Positions 31,003 through 41,085 are shown, numbered from the stretch's first letter. The stretch: 44,171 nt of DNA from Chalciporus piperatus (GCA_038093975.1 JBBPTG010000202.1:1-44171); one strand, 5' to 3'. Notes: a model not told the origin generated them from the letters alone. Made by a program: numbers and translations.

Positions 31003-31715
31003 TTAACTCGTTTGTGGTGCGGGTGAGTCGCTCGGGCCATGGGTGAGCTGCTCGGGGCGTAGGTGAGTCGATTGGGGCATGGATGGACCGGTTGGACCAC
31101 TGGAGGGCCGTTTGGGTTGCTGATGAGTCGTTTGTGGTGCGGGTGAGTCGCTCGGGACATGGGTGAGCCGCTCGGGGTGTAGGTGAGACGATTGGGGCAT
31201 GGATGGACCGGTTGGACCACTGGAGGGCCGTTTGGGTTGCTGATGAGTCGTTTGTGGTGCGGGTGAGTCGCTCGGGACATGGGTGAGCCGCTCGGGGTGT
31301 AGGTGAGCCGCTCGGGGCATAGGTGAGTCAATTGAGGCATGGGTGGGCCGGTTGGACCACTGGAGGGCCGTTCGGGTCGCTGGAGGGCCGTGTGGGTTGC
31401 TGATGACTCGTTTGTGGTGTGGGTGAGTCGCTCGAGACATGGGTGAGCCGCTTGGGGCATAGGTGAGTCGATTGAGGCACTAATGGGCCGGTTGGGTCGC
31501 TGATGACTCGTTTGTGGTGCAGGTGAGTCGCTCGGGACATGGGTGAGCCGCTCGGGGTGTAGGTGAGCCGCTCGGGGCATAGATGAGTCGATTGAGGCAT
31601 GGGTGGGCCGGTTGGACCACTGGAGGGCCGTTTGGGTCGCTGGAGGGCCGTTCGGGTCACTGAGAACTCGTTTGTGGTGCGGGTGAGTCGCTCGGGACAT
31701 GGGTGAGTTGTTCGG
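31003..31715. repeat. GC-rich tandem repeat block, right arm
   Basis: It is the reverse complement of the left block (29200-29750) but longer. It includes an almost perfect 120-bp direct duplication (31081-31200 and 31201-31320), so the arms have expanded independently. Confidence 0.85.
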
Positions 31716-31921
31716 GTGGCAGGTGAATCGCTCAGGGCGACGGCCGTGAATTGGGCCGGCGGCTGTGGCGCGGCTGTGTCATGGGCAAATTCTGTCCCTA
31801 AATGGATGATTTGCTGATGAGATCAACAGGTGACCGAAGAATCGGCTGAGGGGTTGATGGGCCCATGGGAGCGGGGGGGCCGGTGGGTTGGCAGCAGAGG
31901 CCAGCCCTGAGACGCATGACA
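31716..31921. other. Right-arm segment with no left-arm counterpart
   Basis: GC-rich single-copy sequence between the two repeat blocks. The left arm has a different ~295-bp sequence at this place. Either segment may be an insertion into one arm after the inverted repeat formed. Confidence 0.6.
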
Positions 31922-32872
31922 CAACTATCCCTACCCATTGAGGCTCAACCCATTGGCCCATCCCTACACATTGACACTGATTGCATCGGCCCATCCCTAC
32001 CCATTGAGCCTCAATGCATCGGCCCATCCCTACCCATTGAGCCTCAATGCATCGGCCCATCCCTACGCATTGAGGCTCAACCCATCGGCCCATCCCTACG
32101 CATTGAGGCTCAACCCATCGGCCCATCCCTACGCATTGAGGCTCAACCCATTGGCCCATTCCTACACATTGACACTGATTGCATCGGCCCATTCCTACAC
32201 ATTGAGCCTCAATGCATCGGCCCATCCCTACACATTGAGGCTCAACCCATCGGCCCATTCCTACGCATTGAGGCTCAATGCATCGGCCCATCCCTACACA
32301 TTGAGGCTCCATGCATCGGCCCATCCCTACACATTGAGGCTCAACCCATCAGCCCATTCCTACGCATTGAGGCTCAACCCATCGGCCCATTCCTACACAT
32401 TGACACTGATTGCATTGGCCCATCCCTACCCATTGAGCCTCAACCCATCGGCCCATCCCTACCCATTGAGGCTCAACCCATCGGCCCATTCCTACGCATT
32501 GAGGCTCAATGCATCGGCCCATCCCTACCCATTGAGCCTCAACCCATCGGCCCATCCCTACGCATTGAGGCTCAACCCATCGGCCCATCCCTACGCATTG
32601 AGCCTCAACCCATCGGCCCATTCCTACACATTGAGGCTCAAGCCATCGGCCCATCCCTACACATTGAGGCTCAACCCATCGGCCCATTCCTACGCATTGA
32701 GGCTCAACCCATCGGCCCATCCCTACGCATTGAGCCTCAATGCATCGGCCCATCCCTACACATTGAGGCTCAACCCATCGGCCCATCCCTACGCATTGAG
32801 CCTCAATGCATCGGCCCATCCCTACACATTGAGGCTCCACCCATTGGCCCATTCCTACATATTGAGGCTCAT
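31922..32872. repeat. 33-bp minisatellite, right arm, ~29 units
   Basis: This is the inverted counterpart of the left array, with the same two unit types in a different order and about nine more units. At least two plus-strand frames and one minus-strand frame run open through most of it because the period is a multiple of three. Confidence 0.9.
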
Positions 32873-33139
32873 CCCTATTCTCTATGGGCCGAACCCTGAT
32901 GCAGGCAGGACTGGGTGATTAGCACCAGTCGGCCAGGTCCTACCTCATGGAACCTTTGTGTTGGCCATTCCCATTGCCAGGGCACAATGGTCCATTGGCT
33001 GATCCCTACTCTACGTGTACATTCTATTACTAGCCGATCCCTAACCTAGGTGATCATACACCAGCGGCCAATCGTTAGCCGGCCAGTAGAGCACGGCCTA
33101 ATTGGTGATCAGCTGGCCCTGGATCAGGGTACAAATGGA

Positions 33140-34842
33140 CTACGCTATGTGCCTCTGTCGGTCCCAGCGGATCTGTTGCATAGCGAAGTGGTTACCAAGG
33201 TCGTTCACCATGCGTTGTTCGCGAGTCGTCGACGATGCGTCGGGGATCCGATCCCAGAATACGGACGGCGTCGGCTCTCCGTAGTCCTCGCTGAACAGGC
33301 TACGCCCACTATGATCGGTTGTGGAGAAACGATAGATGGGGTGGTCCTCGTCATTGAACGCTAGGGCGATGGTAAGGTAGCCCAGAGGTTCGACGGGAAG
33401 GGGTTGGGAGCGCGCACGGTTTCGGATCGCAGCGCTATGTTCCAAGCATTTTATCAGCTGATCTTTAGTGACATATACCTTCGAGCTGGTGAAGGCATCG
33501 TCATAGACGACGAAGTCCTCTCCCACTCGGGTAAAGTGCCTCAAGCGGTGTCGAGGAGCGGTCTGAGCGGGATACGTATGTCCACGCAGACGAGGATTAG
33601 TAGGGCGAGCCATTGGAACGGTAGTAGGTTTCGAGTCGCACAGGGTGGCACGATGGGGGTTGGAGTGGAATCGACATGCCCCATTATATACCTGCGGATC
33701 GTCCGTCGGCGGGCGGCCTGAGCCCCGTGGTAAGTCCTCGATCTGTTTCACCTCGAGGAGTTCCAAATATGTGGCTAAACAGTCTAATGTCTCAATTTGA
33801 TATAGAGGCAGCCAGGTTTTGTCCCCCGAGGTCCATTTTACCTGGAACAAGGCGTCAACGCCCGTTCCTTCGTGCGTCACTATGCGCTCGATCGCCCATT
33901 CTGGTCCCATTTCACCAAAGTCGGCGACCTGATCCTCGAGTCTCCCTGGGAATAGTCGATCATCGCTTGGATCGTGAATTCTCAACAAAGAGGAGTGAAA
34001 CACGGGATGAATTCCTCGCTGTTTCATCCTCGCAGGTAAGTCTAACCTAAACGAGTTGTTCTTGAAGTCCTCAATAATTTTATAGGGACCAATATACTTC
34101 GGGATTAGTTTGCGGGCTAGTCCCTTAGGCAGTGACAGGTTCTTTGTTGAGACATATGTGAGATCTCCCGATCGAAAAGGGCTCGCTTGTCGCTTCTTAT
34201 TAGCGTTTCGGGTTTGTTTCACCCGAGCCTCGAGTATGGCGTCATGTGCTGACATTACAGCCTGTTTCATGCGTTGAGCAAACGCACGCACACTCGGGTA
34301 TTCGGTGGCCACGGCGTCGTTCCATACGAACGTCCTTGGTTGACGCCCCGTGTTCAGGAAGAAGGGTGAGTACCCAGTCGATTCGGATCGTGCGATGTTA
34401 ATCGCGAACTCAATAGCGGGCAGACGGCTTACCCAATCTCGCTGTGTGGGTCCGATACAGGCGCGGAGCATCTGACCAACCGTGCGGTTGGCTCTCTCTG
34501 TGGATCCGTCTGACTGTGGGTGGTACGCGCTCGACATCCGGGCTGTCATCCCAACTAGCTTACTCAAGTGAGTCCAGAAAGTGCTGGTGAACAGAACATC
34601 CCGATCGCTGACAATATTGGTTGGCAGGCCATGATGCTTGTAGATTTCGGCAAACACAAGCTCGGCGACTTCCCGGGCCGAGTAGTTGATCCGGCTAGGC
34701 ATGATCATGATATGAACCATGCCTGTCAAGAGATCGATTACCACAGTGATGGAGTCAAACTCGCCATCTCTATTTTTCGATAATGGAAGCGGTCCGACGA
34801 AATCGATACCAATCGATTCCCAAGGTCGCGTTGGGACCGCGA
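33140..34842 (-). pseudogene. Ty3/gypsy integrase with chromodomain, 5'-truncated
   Basis: The minus-strand frame is open from the LTR edge (34842) to a stop three codons inside the palindrome. It carries the integrase core: WESIGIDFVGPLP (first Asp), NIVSDRDVLF (second Asp) and QSDGSTERANRTV (Glu). The DNA-binding C-terminal domain follows (KYIGPYKIIEDFKNNSFRLD, HPVFHSSLLR), then a chromodomain-like block (AIERIVTHEGTG... VKWTSGDKTWLPL). This is the arrangement of fungal chromoviruses. About 170 further residues have no known motif. The HHCC zinc finger and everything upstream are missing, replaced abruptly by a 760-bp LTR, so this fragment cannot be a working polyprotein. Confidence 0.88.
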
Positions 34843-35602
34843 TGTAAGAAAGCTAAACCCTCTGTATGAATAGAAATCCCGAGAAGGTTAGTAGCAAAAG
34901 ATAAAGAAGGGTACGATAAGTTCGACCCTAAAGGGATTCCAGGGAATGAAGACAAGCAAAAAGACTCGTTTCCGGCGTACCAAACCGTTGAAGAACCGGA
35001 AAATGATGTTCCGTACGAACAAACGGTTGTTCCGGACCACTTCCTTGCTGTTAGGACTAGTGGAACGAAGGTAAGAACGGACGGAAAGTGTGGACGAAGG
35101 TTCCGGAGTTTTAGAGGGAGAGGTTGTTGCGTGCAGAAAAGAAAAGTCGATTCAAAATAAGCAAAGTACAGTCTTTTATAGTCCGGGCATACCCGAGACT
35201 CTGATAGCGACAGAACGCTAAGTGACAGTACTGGACTAAGTATAGACAGGATAGATGACAAGACGAAAAGGATGAGTAAAAGTAAGGAAAGTGCAACAGT
35301 AAAGACGCATAGCAAGGTTAGAGAACATGGAATGGAAGGGAAGCTTACCAGCGAATCATATCATACCTGGACAACGGTTTCCGGGGACACGGAGGACGAT
35401 ACCTGTGAACAAAACAAACTATCCGTGGTTTCCGTATACCACGGAACGACGGGAACGGGAAGTGATGGGGACGGAAAGCCGTATGTGCGGCGGAAGAGGT
35501 TGGAACATATATGGAAACGAAGGAAAGACGTCGAGGAATGTTGAGAATGGGAAATGGGGGTAGAACGCCGGCTGCAAGCGTAGGGAATATGTGTTCCCTA
35601 CA
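34843..35602 (-). repeat. Second copy of the gypsy LTR, 760 bp, solo
   Basis: It corresponds end to end to 8214-8973 with several percent divergence. Neither side shows its own PBS or polypurine tract, so it is a solo LTR or a recombination joint. Flanking five bases (CGCGA at 34838-34842, TCCCA at 35603-35607) are not a target duplication. Its upstream end lies 149 bp before the start codon of the next gene. Confidence 0.88.
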
Positions 35603-35751
35603 TCCCAGGGTGACTTTGATGCTGACTGTCCCCAGTCAGTCACATGAGCGGATTAGGTAAGCGCCTCATGTCCGTGGGGGTGACAACTCCGCATCAGCCG
35701 CTTCCTTTCTTCCTTCCCACTCCTTCTCCTCACACAACCATCCCCAACACT

Positions 35752-36943
35752 ATGTCCTCCCGTCTCACAGCTCTCTTCGGTTCCGTCGCCGCTGAACCCG
35801 TCGACGAAAGGGCCGCGGCCGCTAAGGCCTTCAAGGACGCCACGGAACTGTTGCTCGACCTCGCCATGTGCGCGCCAGACGACAAAGAAGACTTGGCAGA
35901 GGACCAGCGGCTCTGGGTGACGAGATGGAATGCCGCCATGGTGAGTTGCGTTGGTCTCTTCCGTGTCCGCGCTTACAACGGAAGTACTTCAGAGAGCCAT
36001 GGAGCCGACGAAGGCTGCGGCTGCTGCGTTAGGCGTGCCCACGGTTATTCCCACACGGTCTCTCCAAGCCCTCGAAGAGGCAGAGGCTGCCCACGTCAAG
36101 TGGTCCGGGGAAGAGGCGGATAGGATCGAGGCGGCGAAGACCCAAGACGACGACGCGGAACCGGACACCACGATGGGCGACGAGACTGGGAGCGCTGAAA
36201 AGCCTCCCACCAGTGCCACCCCTCGGTCCACTCCCTCCATCCACGCTTCCGTCGGTAGTTCCAGGAAGGTGTCCGTGGTCCTCGCTCGACCAACGCGTAA
36301 GGTGAGTCGCGGATTGATAAGGAGCTATTCCACCGATTGACCATTGCACGGCGCAGCGATCGCGGGTCTCCATGGACGAGGATGAAGAAGAGGATGAGGA
36401 ACCTGGTACCGTCGAGCACCACCCGCCGTGCGTCAAGTGCGCAACCGCCAAGGTCCCGTGCCGTGGCATGCCCGACTGCACCTGCCTCAAGTGTGCGAAG
36501 CTGAAGATTGCCTGCAACAAGGCAGGCGGACGAGGAGGAAAAAAGGCGACAGCAAAGGCGGCCGAGAAGCCCAAGAAAGCGGCTCCTGCGAAAGCGGAAC
36601 CGAAGGCCCACAGTAAGTCCCTGTCGTTGCCGTATCATCCGTACTAATACGTTGTTCCGTTGCTTTTGCAGTTCGCGCGGTCAGGGCATCGACGTCCCGG
36701 GTACGTCGACCCCAGACTCCCGAGTCCATTCCGGACTCGGACGTCGAACTCGTCACGCCAAAGTTGAAGACGAAAGGCAAGGCGAAGGTGGGGACGGTTG
36801 AGGGAATGCAAACGGCGATCGCGGAAGTGGAAGCCGCGGTGCAGTCGTCCCGGGGGCTGGTGCGCAAGGCCGAGGAGCAGCTTGACCAGGCCATGGGTAA
36901 GCTGGCGGATCTGAGGGCGATGGTCGCTGCCCTCGACAAGTAG
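35752..36943 (+). CDS. Four-exon gene, 341-aa protein with Zn2Cys6-like cysteine cluster
   Basis: Exons are 35752-35940, 35993-36301, 36357-36612 and 36672-36943. Introns of 52, 55 and 59 nt have GTGAGT/GTGAGT/GTAAGT donors and CAG acceptors, and intron 3 carries a perfect TACTAAT branch site. Joined, they give one uninterrupted frame of 1,026 bp. An alternative in-frame ATG at 35644 is less likely because it sits close to the LTR. The N-terminus is Ala/Glu-rich and helical, and residues 173-182 are acidic. Residues 191-219 have the spacing C-X2-C-X6-C-X7-C-X2-C-X6-C, as in fungal binuclear zinc clusters, with one extra Cys in the loop. A Lys/Ala-rich tract follows, and the C-terminus (QSSRGLVRKAEEQLDQ...) looks like a coiled coil. 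A nuclear DNA-binding or transposon-associated role is possible. Structure secure, function inferred. Confidence 0.85.
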
Positions 36944-37160
36944 GTTTCCGTGTCCCTTCGTCTATATCTGTTGTTCGTAATCTGTACGAGTATCCATCCG
37001 TCCGTGTCCATGTCCGTTCCGTATGAGTGATTCGCTGGTCTAAGTAAGAAATGAAGGTGATCAGTAAGTGAAGTAAGGACACCTTAGGCACCACTTTTTG
37101 CACAGCCACATGACCTATTAGGGGGGGTTCCTTGTAGAGAGCAAATTGACCATAAAGGGG
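36944..37160. other. 3' flank of the four-exon gene
   Basis: About 220 bp between the stop codon and the hAT-type MITE. It contains no canonical AATAAA and no recognised feature, and ends in the MITE target sequence. Confidence 0.4.
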
Positions 37161-37168
37161 GTCAATCT

Positions 37169-37876
37169 TAGCGTTTCAAAGTCCAGTTGCGCAACTGGTA
37201 AAAGACTGGCAACTGGACTGGACTGGACTGATCGCAACTGGACTGCAGTTGCCGGTTGCCGACTTTTGAGATGAAAAGACTGCAGTTGCAACCGCAAAAA
37301 AGACCGGTTGCAACCGGTTGCAACCGATGCACAGCCACCCCCTATGTACTACCCTATTTTCCCTGATTTTTCCGGATTTTTCCTGATTTTTCTGGACCAT
37401 TATGGATGTTATTTGATTTTTTTGATGAATATTGAAGTTACATTGAAAGATATTGATTGTTATGTCATGTAATTCACTCTATAACCTATATATACACTCC
37501 TTAAGACACATACATGTGTATATTTTGTCAGTCTGCATTGGCAATTGAGTCCATGATTGATCTTGCCTTGACATGTAATTGATGACATTAGAGATATCAG
37601 TGCAAAAAACATGCAATTTTAAAATGATCATATCTCCACGGCGTGTGAACCATTTTGCTTGACCCAGGGACCGATTTGTAGCCAGGAACTGACACTATTT
37701 TTAGTTTCTCCCACGCTAAGCGAAAAACCGGTTGCAACCGGTTGCAACTGCAAAATACCGGTTTTTATCGGTTTTGGTCCGGTCCAAATGAATTAATTAA
37801 TTAATTAAATCGGTCCGGTTGTGGTTGCCTTCCTAAAAAGGCAAAAGACCGGACCGGACCGGACTTTTAAACACTA
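37169..37876. mobile_element. hAT-type MITE, 708 bp, with 8-bp target duplication
   Basis: The ends are TAGCGTTTCAAAGTCCAG and, inverted, TAGTGTTTAAAAGTCCGG, which agree at 15 of 18 positions. The element is flanked by the perfect 8-bp duplication GTCAATCT (37161-37168, 37877-37884). Eight-base duplications and TAGNG-type ends are characteristic of the hAT superfamily. Subterminal ACTGG/CCGGT and GGTTGCAACC repeats at both ends may be transposase-binding sites. There is no transposase, only frames under 80 codons, so it is non-autonomous. Confidence 0.9.
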
Positions 37877-37884
37877 GTCAATCT

Positions 37885-39173
37885 GCCTGCAGATTCCAGC
37901 CAATTCCCAATATATCCATGCATCTGCCCCCATGAAAATTCACATATCTGGATGCTTGCAGGATGTTTTCTAATGCTATTGCAGCTCTTCTGGAGGGTTT
38001 TGGAGAGGTTCAAGAGGGTTGGCAGAGGGTTGAAAGAGAGTTGGCAGAGGGTGTCTGGAGGGCCCAAAATGCTTCAGATAGCATCCTAATAGCTTATATT
38101 GTGGATGGCTTGTTGGCAACATTGCCAGAAAGCTCTCAGATGGTCTCCAGATGGTTCCCAGATGCCTTCCAGATGGTTTCCAGATGGTTTTCAAATGCTC
38201 CCCAGATGCCTTTCAGGTGTTTGTAGATGATCTTCTCTCTATAATAGAGCCCATATACTCATTAGATAATGCCCCAAATGCTGCAGATGGTCCCCTTTTT
38301 TGATTACATCAGCAGATTTGCACTGATGGATTATCCAGGGGCAATCAAAAGCATCCTCTTCTGGATCAGGCACAGATGTCAAAAAGCTTCAAAAGTGCTT
38401 ACATAAGCGGATTTAAGCGGTGACATCACCAGGAACAGTGCCACTACTCCCAGGGCACTGCCTTATTGGGAATCTCCTTGGATACTATGTCATCCCTGAC
38501 ATTTCTCTTCACATTTCTGGGTGTCCCCCTTAATGCAGGCATCTTCCCAATGTAGATATATGTTGTATATGCCACAATGAACAGTTTCTATCACCTCTTT
38601 GATGCTCTGAAACCATCTGCAAGGCAGATCTCAGAATAGGGGATAAAATAAAAGACATGACCGCATTTTTGACACATTTGACATATGGTCTCAAAGAATA
38701 CATGCCCAGGTAGTGTTCATATATATCCACAACATATCAACAGCCCAAGAGGCCAGGATCCAAGCTGATGATGCTATGACAGATCCTCCTCCTTACCTTC
38801 TTCTGATTGTTTGAGACTGTACTGATGGTCTGGATTGTTCAGTGAGCTATGGGACTTCACAAGACAGATATTCCCTTGAGTTCTACCATCACAGAGCCTC
38901 CCCAAAGCTCTCTGAACCCTCTCTGTCCGCTTTTTTCACTTTCTTCATGACATATGAATAGACATTGACATAGTGAGAATATGTCAAGGGCAGCTATCCA
39001 GGACAGTAGTATATATTGCAATCTGTCCCCAGATACCTTCCTGAGGCTCTGGAGTGAATGTGGAAGGATGGGGAGTGATTCTGACATACCATGGGGTGTG
39101 GGAAAATGACTGACAACTTATGAGACTTTACACAACATATGCATTGTGGCATCCACAACACAGACGTCTTCTC
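37885..39173. other. 1.3-kb unassigned AT-rich region
   Basis: No frame above 90 codons has protein-like composition. A local CAGATGGTTTCCAGATGG-type repeat lies near 38135-38215. Continuity with 36944-37160 across the MITE implies this was one stretch before the MITE insertion. Nothing else is supported. Confidence 0.4.
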
Positions 39174-39576
39174 CTACCAAGGCCCCATATAACGCGCCCG
39201 GAATGAACGGAACGGAATCAAAGGAATGGGCGTGTGTCCCGTCAAGCGTTCGAAGTCTGAACGTAATAAGTAATCGTCTGTGAGACACCAGATACGAATG
39301 AGAGATGTTTTTGGCTTATGGTTTCTTTGTTTTTGGGTTAAGAGATAGGGGAAATAGAGATTGTTTTTGACGGTTTCTTTGTGGTTTTCTTTGATAGGAT
39401 AGAAAAGGAAAGTATAGTAAGTGACGGTTTTCTTATTAGCTTTTGTGTTTGTGAGAGACGGAAGAAGTCTCCGGACGAACACCGGGATGGAACGGATAGG
39501 AAGTAGATCGCTGGCCTAAGCCCAGGGTAAAACGGATACGTATCGTAATGACAGTGGGGGTACACGGAACACGGTG
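39174..39576. other. Sequence beyond a gypsy pol stop, possible 3' end remnant
   Basis: Read on the minus strand, this follows the stop codon of the integrase fragment, where a polypurine tract and 3' LTR would be expected. I find no LTR matching 8214-8973 and no clear TG...CA pair. It may be a diverged or truncated LTR. Confidence 0.3.
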
Positions 39577-39873
39577 TTAGACGTCGAACTCGGACGGGTC
39601 CAAAGGGTCGAAGTCCCCTTGGTCGTCTTCATCCGAATCGTCCTCTGCCGCCAATTGATCCAATCCGTCGTCGTCCCATTCGACGAACTCTGGTAACGGA
39701 ACATCCGTCCGTGATCGCGGATGATACGGGAACAGTCGAAACGCCGCGTAGCGCAACGTAGAAATTGTCCCGTCCAACTCTGCCAAGATATAAGAGCCAC
39801 CAGTCGTCCGGCGAAGGACTACCATGGGGCCTAGATACCTCGGTTTCGTCTTCCAGTTCAACTCCTGCTCCAC
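39577..39873 (-). pseudogene. Ty3/gypsy integrase C-terminal fragment
   Basis: The 98-aa frame contains the C-terminal integrase block NWKTKPRYLGPMVVLRR followed by GGSYILAELDG, RYAAFRLFPYHPR and an acidic tail. That is the usual end of agaricomycete gypsy Pol proteins without a chromodomain. It differs from the chromodomain integrase at 33140-34842. The upstream coding part is removed exactly at the head of CAGT repeat copy D, so this is a relic. It might be the missing 3' end of the gypsy family at 4023-8973. Confidence 0.75.
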
Positions 39874-39874
39874 C

Positions 39875-40581
39875 CATCAGCAACACTGCAAAAAGTCTGA
39901 AGTTACTGGAATGACTGGATCAGTTAAACCAGTACGCCAGTTGCTCAGTTGCCCAGTCATCCAGTCAGCCAGTCATTTCAGTAATCTCATTGGTTCATTA
40001 GCCCAGTCACTTCAGTAGTCTCAGTAGCTCAGTAGCCCAGTGTTCCAGTCATCCAGTTATCTCAATAGCCTAGTAGCCCAGTGTCCCAGTCATGTAGTCA
40101 TCTCAGCAGCCTAGTAGCCCAGTGCCCTAGTTATCCAGCAATCCAGTTGTCTCATTACTCCAGCCATTCAGTATTCCAGTATTCCAGTAATCTAGTCACT
40201 CAGTGGTCCAGTAATCCAGTAGTCTCAGTAATCCAGTCACTCAGTGATCCAGTAATCTAGTCACTCCAGTCACTCCAGTCACACAAGTGACACCAGTAAC
40301 CCAGTCACCAGTCACTCCCAGTCACCTCAGTAACCCAGTAATCCAGTCACCCAGTCACCTCAGTAATCCAGTCACCCAGTCACCTCAGTAATCCAGTCAC
40401 CCAGTAATCCAGTCACCCAGTCCCAATTACTAGTTCACTATATCTTATGATTAATTCACACCTTATGACAGTTCAGAAAATGCGAAATATATTATGTCTA
40501 ACTATTACATGTATTGTGGTACAATAGTTACAAGTTAATGAAGTGCCATGCAACACGAGCAGCTATGTACGAGGTGAGTAG
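39875..40581 (+). repeat. CAGT-rich interspersed repeat, copy D
   Basis: The conserved head at 39875 abuts the gypsy integrase relic. The array of CAGT-type units (39905-40420) is followed by ~160 bp of unique AT-rich sequence shared with copy B, ending GAGGTGAGTAG, where a copia LTR begins. Copies B and D agree closely over the whole length, apart from array-length changes. Confidence 0.82.
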
Positions 40582-40820
40582 TGTTGAACGTATTACGCTC
40601 ATAGTGTATAGTTCACTACGTTTCCATAAACGATAGTTGATTAGGTAATCACCACTGTACACTTATATATTCAAACTCAGTCGATCTGAGTTAATACAAC
40701 TCTTTAACCACAACCACAACGTTGCAATCAGGTGAGCGAGCACAAACTCCCTTTGTGTCTACGCAGTATGCTGCTCTGGTAGTCCATAGCCTTATGGCTT
40801 AGGATGACACCAGTTCAACA
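40582..40820 (+). repeat. Copia 5' LTR, 239 bp
   Basis: TGTTGAACG...CAGTTCAACA. It differs from the LTR at 14137-14375 at one site, a CpG there that reads TG/CA here. A TATA candidate, TTATATATTC, lies near 40662. Confidence 0.95.
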
Positions 40821-40834
40821 GGTTATGAGCCCTG
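40821..40834 (+). promoter_or_regulatory. Copia primer-binding site
   Basis: GGTTATGAGCCCTG directly follows the LTR. It pairs with the anticodon-arm sequence of initiator tRNA-Met, as in the minus-strand copy. Confidence 0.75.
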
Positions 40835-41085
40835 CCAGCACACTTGTGCTTGGCATCATCTGAACGCTCTGGATGACGATGCGTCTTCACGCTCTGAATC
40901 CATGTGCTTGTACCACCGCGTTCTAGAAGCGTTTTTACGCTCTAGTTTCTGCGCTTAAGGCAAGCGACCATGGGGTCGCTATGCCGGTACGAATCCAGAA
41001 GCTCTGACTGCGCTTTTTCATTCTTTATTGAACGATAAACTTACGCGTTACTCTTCAGATTCGATATTACCATCCATCCCCTACA

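Larger units (their letters stand above)
27960..33151. mobile_element. 5.2-kb imperfect palindrome (Foldback-like element)
   Basis: The left arm is 27960-29888 and the right arm is 30860-33151, in inverted orientation around a 971-bp core. Both arms begin CACATAGCGTAGTCC and share, in order, a ~290-bp unique outer segment (about 99% identical), a 33-bp minisatellite, a GC-rich repeat block and a ~145-bp inner segment (about 95% identical). A stretch between the two repeat blocks is not homologous between arms (28906-29200 versus 31716-31921). Long inverted repeats built of short tandem repeats are the hallmark of Foldback elements in Drosophila. No transposase is visible and there is no clean target duplication, so it is either non-autonomous or a recombination product. 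Confidence 0.8.

Noticed and set aside
29168..31700. Pro/Ser/His-rich frames of 100-262 codons
   Set aside because: They are translations of the GC-rich repeat blocks, overlapping each other in different phases, with no conserved domain.
28250..32872. CRISPR-like array
   Set aside because: Units are contiguous 33-bp minisatellite copies without unique spacers, in a eukaryotic setting.
31779..32918. Frames of 167-344 codons in several phases
   Set aside because: Same cause, in the right arm array; no non-repetitive domain is attached.
36029..37109. Minus-strand frames of 118-181 codons
   Set aside because: They are antisense shadows of the GC-rich exons of the four-exon gene.
14137..40820. 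Simple inversion between the two copia copies as the reason for missing target duplications
   Set aside because: The flank bases predicted by that model (a match between CGCAA and the complement of AGTAG) do not agree.
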